The notes below the pieces were generated by a model. That model searched no databases and was not told the origin of the DNA. It was given only the letters and a program-made list of their open reading frames with translations. Below are positions 42,570 to 51,646 of a stretch of 64,000 nucleotides of DNA, piece by piece. The position numbers and the translations under genes are program-made. The stretch spans positions 903,259,094 through 903,323,093 of the forward strand of contig CM048744.1 in the NCBI GenBank assembly GCA_026315105.1, written 5' to 3'. Origin of the DNA: Locusta migratoria (lineage: Eukaryota > Arthropoda > Insecta > Orthoptera > Acrididae). The number at the start of each line of letters is the position of its first letter. Position 1 is the first letter of the stretch.

Positions 42570-44090
42570 ATGGCCATGGATGTAAGCCCTGTAAGTGACG
42601 AGGGAGCCGACGCCGCTGAGGAAGAGATATATCATGCAATAGCTTCTGTCTGCCCCGCCAAATGCACCCGACATGAAGAGTGGCGTCGCCCTGCTATGAC
42701 TTACGCTACAGCCGCCAAACGGCAGCGCATGAACCGGTCGACGCGGCAACATTCAATTCCCCTGGCAACTATAACGCCCCGCAGAACAGACGTCTGGAGG
42801 ACAGAAGACAACACAACACTGTGTTTCCACTGTTTTCGCCCTGGACGTGTCGTACGCTACTACAGAGAGAGAAGGCGAGTATTCGACGATTATTTTGCCG
42901 CAAGACGTCAGCCATCAGAGCAGTTCTATCCCAGGCAATCACCTGCTGATGAGTTCAGTCGACCTATGGGAAGAAGCCCATCGCCGTACCCTAGACGAGG
43001 TTGCTCCCCGACGCGCCGCAGCCGTTCACCAGCGGAGGTGAGGCCGCCGCAGATGAAAATCCTCCATGTCGGGAAATCTCATCGACGTCATAATCGACGG
43101 CCAACCTGTCCGGGCACTTGTTGTTCAGGAGCGTTTTTCTCTGTATTGTCGGATAATTACCGACGCACACTAAAGAATAAAATGTTCTGTGATACGGGGG
43201 CAACTGTGAAGGTTGCGAATGGAAAGTACGTCCATCCAGCGGGAAATTGTGTCGCAAGAATACCCATCAACAACAGAACCCAGCCATTTGAATTTGTCGT
43301 GTTAACAGAATGTAGTCACAATGTCATCCTCGGATGGGACTTCCTTCAGGCATCTCAAGCTATCATTGACTGTGGAAGATCTGAGCTGCAAATTGAAGAA
43401 GTTGTTCCGACGGGTACACGTAATACAGAATTTTCTGGGAAGTTACTTGTCGTTGACAATGTGACGATCCCGACGTTGACTATGAGAAGAGTTGCAGTCA
43501 CAAACACAGAAGACTGGTTAAACTGTGAAGTTCTTGTTGATAGTAAAAAGTTTATCAGGCTCACAAAAGAAATTTACATACCAGCGGCTATCATAAGCAT
43601 TACCGGTGGTCAAGGAGAGATTTGGAACACAAATTGTCACAAGCAGTCGCAACTTATCCCCAAAGAAATGTGTATCGGGACAGCTGAACCAATCCAGGAC
43701 GGTGAGCTCAAAGTCATCAACGAAGACCCATGCTCTGCTGTTTGTACAGGCAACACGCTGCAGCAAACAAACGTGGAACTGCCAATAGGACCCGGACTGA
43801 CCAAGGAACAACGCCAGCGGGTGTTAGCTATACTACGTCAATTTTCGGGTACATTCACACCTCAGCAGGGGAAACGTCAGACGAAACGGCCCACGATAAG
43901 GCATCGTATCAATACTGGGGATCATCCACCAATTATCAAGTGTTTGTATAGAGTGTGGCCAGCTAAAAGACGGATAATTCGGGAGGAATTGGAGAGGATG
44001 TTGCACGATGACATTATTCAACCTTCGGAGAGTCCTTGGTCGCCTCCGGTAGTCCTTGTAAAGAAGAAGGATGGCACGTGGCGATTCTGA
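42570..44090 (+). pseudogene. Gypsy-1 nucleocapsid, protease and start of RT (506 codons open)
   Basis: Residues ~70-90: 'LCFHCFRPGRVVRYYRER', a zinc knuckle in which His and the last Cys are replaced (Arg and Tyr). Near residue 205, 'MFCDTGATVKV' is the aspartic protease active site (DTGA), with 'VILGWDFL' as the C-terminal hydrophobic block. The RT begins at about residue 440 ('RVWPAKRRIIREELERML', 'PWSPPVVLVKKKDGTWRF'). A TGA (44088-44090) interrupts it; the frame resumes as 'VDYRRLNKI'. Enzyme set of a gypsy polyprotein. Confidence 0.8.
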
Positions 44091-44507
44091 GTCGACTATC
44101 GGCGTCTGAACAAAATCACAAAGAAAGATTACCCACTGCCGCGCATTGACGACACCTTAGACTGCTTGAAAGGAGCTACACACTTCTCAACTATTGACAT
44201 GCAGACATGTTACTGGAAAATCGAGGTTGACGAAGCTGACAGGGAGAAGACGGCTTTTATTACACCTGACGGCCTATATGAATTCAAAGTAATGCCATTT
44301 GGATTATGTAATGCTCCGGCCACATTCGAACGCAAGATGGATAACTTGCTTCAACACCTTAAGTGGACGATGTGTCTTTGCTATTTAGATGACATTGTCG
44401 TTTTCTCGAAAACATTCAAAGAACATCTGAGTTGCCTCTCAACTGTGTTCAGACTGCAGGACTCCGCCTCAATCCAAAGAAGTGCCTCTTCGTCGCCAAA
44501 GAGATAA
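44091..44507 (+). pseudogene. Gypsy-1 reverse transcriptase core
   Basis: Continues in the same frame after the TGA. 'VDYRRLNKITKKDYPLPRID', 'FSTIDMQTCYWKIEV' (motif A), 'VMPFGLCNAPATFERKMD' (motif B), 'CLCYLDDIVVFSKTFKEHL' (motif C, YLDD). A frameshift at about 44430 moves the thumb into the frame 44432-44878. Confidence 0.85.
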
Positions 44508-45079
44508 AAATCCTTGGGCAGCTAGTCAACGGAGATGGTATCCGTCCTGATCCGGATAAAGTAAGGGCAGTCACAGAATTTCCAACTCTTCAGCACGTTC
44601 GCGATGTGAGAAGTTTTCTCGGGCTGTGCTCATACTACCGACGTTTCATAAAAGGATTGTGTAACATCGCACGTCCATTACAAGAGATTCTGCAAGGAGA
44701 CGCCAAGTTTTACTGGGATGAGACAAAAGAAAGTGCTTTCCAGTCACTTAAGGGGGCTCCAACTTCCACACCAGTGCTAGCCTTGTACGACGAGAATGCG
44801 GAAACGGAACTTCACACAGTCGCCAGTGATTATGGTATTGGTGCATTGCTTGTACAAGTTCAGGAAGGTGCTGAATAAGTGATAGCCTATGCTTCAAGAG
44901 TACTCTCAAATACCGGGATAAACTACTCTACAACTGAGAAAGAATGTCTCGCAGTTATCTGGGCTATCAACAAGTTCCGGCCGTATTTACGCGGCCAACC
45001 ATTCATCGTCGTAACAGCCCACCATCATTTGTGTTGGCTGACTAACTTGAACCATACATCAGGTCGAGTAGCGAGATGA
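44432..45079 (+). pseudogene. Gypsy-1 RT thumb/connection and RNase H
   Basis: 'GLRLNPKKCLFVAKEIKILG' and 'VRSFLGLCSYYRRFIKGL' are the RT thumb blocks. RNase H follows: 'ELHTVASDYGIGALLVQVQ' where TDAS is expected (first catalytic Asp changed to Val), 'STTEKECLAVIWAI' (catalytic Glu present) and 'FIVVTAHHHLCWLT' where TDHH is usual (Asp changed to Ala). A TAA lies at 44876-44878. Two of the RNase H acidic residues are lost. Confidence 0.8.
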
Positions 45080-45140
45080 CCACTAAGACTCCAAGAGTAC
45101 GATGTGACAGTAGTATTCAAGAACGGGCGCAAACACAAGG

Positions 45141-46480
45141 GTGCCAACTGCCTTTCCATTAGTGGAACACAACAGCATGAATGATATTTCAGCCCTCACT
45201 GAATTAGGTGATGTTACAGCTGAACAGAGGGAAGATCCAGCACTATTAAAAACTATAGAGGCCTTGGAGAAAGGAGAACCGACCAATGGAGAGTTCCAAC
45301 TTATAAACGGGACATTGTATAAAAGCAACTACGATCCACTGGGCCCCAAATGGCTACTGGTCTTTCCAGCTCACCTCCAGCTTGCTATTATCAAGTATTT
45401 CCACGATGCTCCAATATTCGGTCATCTGGGATTCGTGAAAACCTTAGACAGAATCAGACGCAGGTATTACTGGAAAGGTATCTACCGATCTGTCAAGTAC
45501 TATGTGAGTCACTGTAAAGAGTGATAGCGACAGAAGCATGTGCCGCAATTACCCCCAGGGCATCTCGTACCGATTCGACCTGCAGCAGCTCCAGTTCACC
45601 GAGTTGGATTCGATCTTTTAGGGAGGTTCCCGAAGTCGACAACTGGTAACCGATAGGTAATAGTCTGCACTGACTACCTTACACGTTACGCTGTCGCCAA
45701 ACCTATGCCGACTGCAGAAGCTTCAGAGATCGCAGAATTCATTATAGAAGACATTATTTTGAAGCATGGAGCACCACGTATGATGATATCTGATCGTGGA
45801 AAAGTATTCCAGTCAACACTAGTATCAGAGGTAATGTCACGGTGCGACATTGTCCACAGAATGACAACTGCATACCATCCTCAGACAAATGGTGTTACGG
45901 AACGTTTTAACAAGACGTTAGCCGATATGCTGTCGATGTACGTCGATGTTGAACAGAAGGATAGGGATACAATTCTGGCAGTCGTGACATTTGCTTACAC
46001 AACCGCAAGACAAGATACCACAGGCTTCACGCCATTTTTTCTGCTCCATGGCTGTGAAGCTGAGACGACAATGGACACACTGTTCCCTTTCCAAAAGGAC
46101 GAAACTCAGGATGACTATGTTAAACAACTCATCACCAGCGTCGAAGAAGCAAGCAGCTGGCTCGCATATGGACATTAGACGCCCAGGAGAAGGACCGTCA
46201 GCGGTATAACAAGCACCGACCTGTTGTGTACAGCCCAGGAGATCTGGTGTGTATTTTTACCCCTGCACGGAAAGTTGGACTGTCAGAAAAGTTATTGAAG
46301 CTATACTTTCGTCCGTATCGTGTCATACGCCGCTTGTCAGATATCACATACGAAGTTGAGGATTATGAGCCGTCGTCGAAACGTCAAAAACGAAGAGACA
46401 TTGTTCACGTTCTCCGCATGAAGCCTTACTACACTCTAACGACGGTAATGATACTGATGATGCCACGACAGGAAAGTCTG
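45141..46480 (+). pseudogene. Gypsy-1 integrase
   Basis: 45141-45524: zinc region 'HDAPIFGHLGFVKTLDRIRR...YYVSHCKE' (H-H-C, then a TGA where the second Cys block continues). First catalytic Asp near 45670 ('CTDYLTRYAV'). 45705-46178: 'MMISDRGKVFQS' (second Asp) and 'YHPQTNGVTERFNKTL' (catalytic Glu). 46226-46480 in another frame: 'PGDLVCIFTPAR' and 'YFRPYRVIRRLSDITYEV', the GPY/F-like C-terminal domain. Stops and one frameshift. No env ORF follows. Confidence 0.82.
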
Positions 46481-46803
46481 TCGTCGATAATCGTGCAGAA
46501 GGGAAGGATTCTCCAGAACTGCCATACAGAGGACCCATAACAAGATCAAGATCCACGACATTGCAGCTGGCTCCAAAGGGAACCTAACAACGGATCGCTG
46601 TTTTGTGAGGAGAGGGAGCAATGCCGCGAGACCCCACGTTTACCGACTGCCGACGTGGCGCAATGGATAGCGTCACCGACTGCGCAGTCTGCTTTCCGCA
46701 GCGACGCGGCGAGTACACCGTTGTGTTCGCTGCCGCCGAGCCAGCGCTCGGGTTTGTTTATGCCGTAATAGGCCGTTTCCACACGTGCTGGTATATTTAC
46801 GTA

Positions 46804-48432
46804 CAGTGAATAACTTTAATATTTGGACACTGTGATATTTCAGTCTTGGAACATCATAACTTTATTTATAACAAAACAAACAAAACACATAAGCAATTAT
46901 TGCATTAAGTGATGTGTCTTGTAAGTAATAATATAAATCTTATTAAGATAACTTACATAACTTCCTTAATAATACAATTTAAATACAACTCGGTCCTATA
47001 TTCACGTTACTTTAATATTTGGACACTTTGCAGAACTAAGCATTTCAAGACAAAATTTTATGGAAAATAAATGTTTCAATATTTTTTCAGGTAGCCATTC
47101 TGTTTTATCACTTCTTTCAAACGCTGCGGCATACTGTTAATGATATTTTTTAAATAGTCCGCACGTAGAGCGTCCCATTCTTCTTTTAGTCGACGCTTCA
47201 GACTTTCTTTGGAAGATATTGGTGTACTTCTAATACGTCGCTTCAGTTCTCCCCAGACATTCTCAATTGGGTTGAGATCTGGTTACTGAGGTGGTAGTTG
47301 TAGAACTTTGAGGCAGTTGTACAACAAATATTCCTGCACCACAATGCGAGGCTTATGTTTCGGGTCATTGTCCTCGTAAAATTTGAAGGTGTTTGATATC
47401 CCCGTGGTTTCATCATTTTTTCGTAAATTGTTCTTTAATATGTTCAAATAGACTTATTAGTCCATAGTATTGTCGATGAACAAAAATTCGCCCGGTCCAA
47501 ATGTCGATAAACAGCCTCAGACAAGGACGCTGCCACCTCCATGTTTTACAGTTGGTTTAATATTTATGACTCTAAATTCCTCATTATTCTTCCGCCACAC
47601 CATGCTTCGTCCATCCGGCCCACAAACGTTAAATTTACTTTCGTCGAAAAAAAATGACGTCATTCCACCAAATTGCATCCTTCGTAATAAACTCCTTAGC
47701 AAAGTCCAATCTTTTCTGTCGATTCTGTTGATTCAAACACGGTTTCTTCCTAGCCACTCTTCCATTGTATCCACTTTCTTTCAATGCTCTGCGAATCGTT
47801 TGAGGATGTACCTTCTTGCCAGTCTCGTTTAGGAGCTCAGGTGCTAATATCGGGGCACTGAGTGTAGGATACTTCTTTATTTCCATATTAGATTCCTCTT
47901 GTCACGTTCATCCAACTTCTGTGGCTGTCCCATTTGTGGTATGCAGTCTACACGGTCCTCGTTTCTGAAACGCCTGACAATATCTGCCACAGTACTCTTA
48001 CTCATGTTGAGCATGGCAGCAATTTGTCGATATGATTTTCCTTTCGCATTGTGAAAAATAGTAAGTTGTCGTATCTAAAAGCTGGTATTAGCTTTGCGTG
48101 GCATCGTACCGTCTGGACAGTCGACCGCGCTTGTAAACACACACCTTCCTTCTGACTAGAAGCACGCCTACTCAACCCGGCGTCAACGGTGACAAGTGCG
48201 ACACTGCCATCTGTCCGGATATTAAAGTAACGTAATCATCGCAGAGTGGTTTATTTTAATCCCATTCTTTAACAATTGTTTTACGTTATGTAAACAACGT
48301 TCATACTGTTATTTACAAGACATGTACCTTCATATAATATTTGGTAATATTATATGTTTGTCTGTTCAGAATACAGTTATAAAGCAGCAAACTAAAAATA
48401 TCTTAGTGTCCGAATATTAAAGTTATTCACTG
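46804..48432 (-). mobile_element. Tc1-like transposon with IR/DR-type ends
   Basis: TA flanks (46802-46803, 48433-48434). The outer TIR is 'CAGTGAATAACTTTAATATT...' and its complement at the right end. A second copy of the core 'ACTTTAATATTTGGACACT' occurs ~200 bp inside on the left (about 47007-47027), with its inverse on the right (about 48212-48230). This double-repeat arrangement is the IR/DR layout of some Tc1 elements. 1,629 bp, typical full length. Confidence 0.9.
47090..48105 (-). pseudogene. Tc1-like DDE transposase, broken
   Basis: Minus strand. 'MPRKANTSF' then a stop, the HTH 'KGKSYRQIAAMLNMSKSTVA', and 'RRFRNEDRVDCIPQMGQP'. After a frameshift: 'VHPQTIRRALKESGYNGRVA' (second HTH region). 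Catalytic 'VIFFDESKFNVCGPDG'-type block at 47635-47660 (first Asp), 'KHGGGSVLV' next, and 'PDLNPIENVWGELKRRI' (third acidic, Glu) at about 47230-47280. At least two frameshifts and a stop. Length fits a ~340-residue transposase. Confidence 0.85.
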
Positions 48433-49289
48433 TAGATCAGAATGACGAACCAGTACCGCAAATCGACGCTCAAATTCACGTTCGAATTTGCGAGATTGAA
48501 GGCACTCGAACTAGAACGATTTATTCGAGATAAAGTGAAAATTCCGACGGCCGACGTTCTCGGCATACACCTGTTAATAGTGAGCAGTGTAGTACATGTA
48601 AAGAAAAAAAAAAGAAAGAAAGAAAGAAAAATGCCTGCCATGCTGAAGGTCACCGGTTCAATTCCGTCTACCTGCAAAAATTTATTTCTTTGAAATTAAC
48701 ATTTGCAGAATGTTCTACATAGTTCTTATGTTCACTTGTAAATTCTACTTATTTCTTATGTTAACTATTATTCTATTTTCTGGACCATTATGTCTGTATA
48801 TAAATAGCAGAGCACTCTGCTCGAGAGGCAGTCAGTGCTGCGTGTACGTTTCAGATCGCAATAAACCTGCTTTCAGTATAAGTGTTCAGTTGCCTTCGAA
48901 GTCAAACCTACTTCCATTTTAGCGCGACAATATCAGTGATTCACAAAGTGGTCTATATGGACCCCCTGGGGTCTACTCCAACCTGAGAGTCGTCCACGTC
49001 AGCAAAAAAATTTGGGGGTCTATCTGTTGTAAATAGAGGGCCACGATAGTGGTTAACATTTAGAAAGGTCGGAAATAATATTCAGAATTTTTCTCACAAT
49101 GCTGAAGATTGATGCTTTGTATGTCACTGTTCGCTTAATTGGCTAAACGAGAGAATGGAGGAATTCTGTATTGTCGGTCTGCTGCTGCAGGCCCGTAGAC
49201 AGATTTTATTTTATTTTAATTTAATTCTTTTTTTATTTTATTGATTTCATTTTATTTTATTTTTCTATTTCATTTCATTTTTATTTATT

Positions 49290-50160
49290 TATTTTGTGGG
49301 GATGACGCAGTGCACTGCAAACACTCCTGGTACGTTTTCTTTTAAATGCCTTACAAATCTACGATAGCGCCCGAACACTGCAAGTGCTCCATCTACTGAC
49401 ACTGATATTATATTTCATAAAGGAATCGTTTTTTCGTCGAAATAATCTTTCAAGACATTAAATATGGCTTCTTCTTTAGTTTCTGTAGCCACACTTCTCG
49501 CGAAGAGCAGTTCTTCGTGGACTGCTCCATAACAAAACGAACATATGCAAATAATAAGGCCTCATTGCCAGGCAAAGTTGACTCATCCTGTTGTATGGAG
49601 AAATAATAGTATCACTCACTTCATCAATACGTCTTTGAACCGTGCTGTAGCTCAAAGGTATAATTCTGAGTGTATCTTAGGTAGGTTTGTGTAGCACAAT
49701 TTTTAAAGTCTCTTTAATGGTTGTCAAAATTAGCTGCTCTCCTGCAGTATGCAGATTTATAGATTTTGCTATAAGCTGTGAGATATTGTACGAAGCCTGC
49801 AAACCATCATCTATCTGTGACGTTGAACCGAACATACTACCTACTTTTGGTCTCTTGTGAAGTGTTTTTTTAAGTGTTTGAAAGTATTTACAAGGCACAT
49901 AGGGAGTCATTTGTCTGACAATGATGGTACGCTGCGGCTGAATAGCCATGCGCACTGAGGTGTCCTGCTACGATGTGCGTGCGGCCGTTCCACGTCGGAG
50001 GTTCGAGTCCTCCCTCAGGCATGGGTGTTTGTGTTGTTCTTAGGATAAGTAGTTTGTAAGTTTAGAGACCGATGACCACTTCAGTTAGGTCCCATTTGAA
50101 TGATGGTGGAAACCAAATTTCACATAATGAACGCTGCCACATTTCTTTTTAGGTTCGGGC
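49290..50160 (-). pseudogene. hAT transposase relic (ZBED-like), minus strand
   Basis: 49677-49955 encodes 'YNISQLIAKSINLHTAGEQL' and 'TIKETLKIVLHKP'. Downstream in broken frames: 'IPLSYSTVQRRIDEVSD', then 'SVDGALAVFGRYRRFVRHLK' and 'NVPGVFAVHCVI'. These blocks are characteristic of the ZBED5/SCAND3-like hAT transposase group. The N-terminal side (50108-50160) is separated by a SINE. The C-terminal half is missing. An upstream 'CAGTGATTCACAAAGTGG' at about 48934 may be its terminal repeat. Confidence 0.7.
49929..50098 (+). mobile_element. tRNA-derived SINE (S1), TSD AATGATGGT
   Basis: TSD at 49920-49928 and 50099-50107. 'GCGGCTGAATAGCCATGCGC' head, B box 'GGAGGTTCGAGTCC', tail 'GACCGATGACC' and 'TCCCATTTG'. 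Inserted in the hAT relic. Confidence 0.8.
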
Positions 50161-50452
50161 ATGTTTAGTGTCAATTACATATGGACCAATATTTCTCTAT
50201 TCATGGATATATGAGAAGACAAGGCAAAATCAAGCCTGTCATCCTCAAGTTCTATGTTGAAAGTTTCTGTCTACTACAATGGGACATCCGTGTAAAAGTT
50301 CTGCAGAATGGATAAGAAAATGATCTAATAAAGCGTGTATGTAAATAATTGACTTACTTTTCACTGATATCCCCACCAACGTGAAACTGTTTGGAACGTA
50401 ACTAGTACACACAGAAGGACAGAAGCGCTGCAGATGTCGGTGAGATATGGGC

Positions 50453-50667
50453 AGGGTTGCCAACCCGTTTGAGGCGAGAACCCTTGTTTCCATGGTTCAA
50501 ATAATGCGTCCCGCGATATCTGTCACTGGGACGCTAATTGTTTTTCTCTCCTTTCAGAAATTTTGAAGCCGGTCCCGCTAATCTGTCAAGCCTTTCACGC
50601 AAATTTCTGGCTTCCCGCAAAGCTTCCGGTTTTCTGGGTTTTCCGTGAAGTACAGTTGGCAGCCCTA
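50453..50667. repeat. Possible small hAT-type MITE
   Basis: 'CAGGGTTGCCAAC' (50453) and 'GTTGGCAGCCCTA' (50655-50667) are inverse copies of each other, with the CAGGG start usual for hAT ends. No 8-bp TSD is seen, so this is weak. Confidence 0.35.
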
Positions 50668-50939
50668 GTAGCGACGTGCTCATTCTTTGTGTCGGGCCTC
50701 TGCCAATCTCAGCGACGTAACACAGAACTTTGCGTATGTATCAACTGCGAAGTAGTTGTTTTGCTCTTCCGTGTCGTTATCTATCGCAAATTATCATTTT
50801 GGAGACGAACTTATATATCGCATGAATTATACTCCAAAAGACAAGTGAGTTATGTCGGGAAGCGGCAGTTCTAAGCATTGTAAATGTGTTTCAATTGCAT
50901 TTTTCTACCTGTAGTTATAAAGGTGCTCTATGGTACGAC

Positions 50940-51425
50940 CGCAAAAAACTCAGATCTCAGCTTCCGTCAGCAACAATTAGTTGCTGGAAATCTAAGTGGT
51001 AGATTGCATCAATCTCTTCCGTTTGTGATTAACGCAATAAACAAACTTCGAACCAATACATATCTTTGTTCGATTACTTCTTCACAATGAAGTAGGCTCG
51101 CTGCCGAACGATTAATGTCTAACAAGATCTTTATCACTTTTTGACACTATTTTAGAATTTTTGGATCCTGAAGATCCAATTTTAAAACAAAATTTAATCA
51201 ATTGGCAAACAGACATTGCTTATGTAACAGATTTGTATACTAAATTTAATGAAGTTAAATGGCAGTTACAAGACGACAGTCTATGGGCGTCGTGAATTTC
51301 CGCAGTTTACCAATTTTTCACAGACAAACTGTGAAGTTGATGATGTTTCAACCAATGTACAGTATTTAAATGTTCTTCACATAGAGGTTGAGAATGTTTT
51401 GACTATGGAAATACTGCAGTGGATT
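50940..51425 (+). pseudogene. hAT transposase relic (ZBED-like), plus strand, 5' piece
   Basis: Broken frames show 'SGRLHQSLPFVINAINKLRT', then 'SRLAAERL' and 'LVIDTIF'-like text, 'FLDPEDPILKQNLINW'-type and 'DLYTKFNEVKWQLQ'. This is the middle to C-terminal region of the same ZBED-like group, in opposite orientation to 49290-50160. It continues at 53455 after a SINE and RTE-1c. Confidence 0.65.
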
Positions 51426-51433
51426 TTAAGTCC

Positions 51434-51640
51434 GTGCGGCTCCGTAGTACAGTAGTAGAGTGCCAGACTACAAATCCAAAGGTCACGGGCTCGATCCCCG
51501 CCAGTTCCTAGGATTTTTATCTTTCACTTTACACTTCTTTCACCTCTGGCAGTGTTGCTGATGTGAAAAACGCCGAGTAACACCGTGGTTCGGAACCCAC
51601 GTTAAACTTTAGGTCCCCCTATAACTAGCTGAAGAAAAGT
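51434..51640 (+). mobile_element. tRNA-like SINE (different family, S3)
   Basis: 'TCCGTAGTACAGTAGTAGAG' (A-box side), 'AATCCAAAGGTCACGGGCTC' and 'GATCCCCGCC' (B-box side), then a tRNA-unrelated body ending before the RTE-1c truncation. It resembles a Trp- or Cys-type tRNA core with 'ACTACAAATCC' as the anticodon arm. No TSD is read. Confidence 0.5.
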
Positions 51641-51646
51641 AATTCT

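Larger units (their letters stand above)
46689..48639 (+). mobile_element. Retroelement 5' fragment inserted in the 3' LTR, carrying a Tc1
   Basis: Outside the Tc1 the insert is a GC-rich 5' segment (46689-46801) followed by a small ORF starting at 48442 ('MTNQYRKSTLKFTFEFARLK') and an A-rich AAAG tail (48601-48630). The ORF start resembles gag-like N-termini seen in some insect retroelements, from memory and unproven. Nothing of RT remains, so it looks like a dead-on-arrival copy. No clean TSD. Confidence 0.45.
39630..48929 (+). mobile_element. Ty3/gypsy LTR retrotransposon, complete but inactivated (Gypsy-1)
   Basis: LTRs start TGCCGCGAGAC (39630 and 46622) and end GCGACA (41749 and 48929). 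Four flanking bases are ACAT on the left and ATAT on the right, a near TSD. The internal region (41750-46621, ~4.9 kb) has gag, protease, RT, RNase H and integrase in the Ty3/gypsy order, with no env seen. Both LTRs are interrupted (a CR1 in the left; a retro-fragment plus Tc1 in the right). Several in-frame stops and frameshifts make it defective. Confidence 0.85.
46622..48929 (+). repeat. Gypsy-1 3' LTR, split by insertions
   Basis: LTR sequence at 46622-46688 and about 48640-48929. It has TATATAAAT (48797-48805) and AATAAA (48860-48865). Between them lies a retro-fragment that itself received a Tc1. Compared by eye with the 5' LTR it differs at roughly one base in ten, so Gypsy-1 is not recent. 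Confidence 0.75.
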
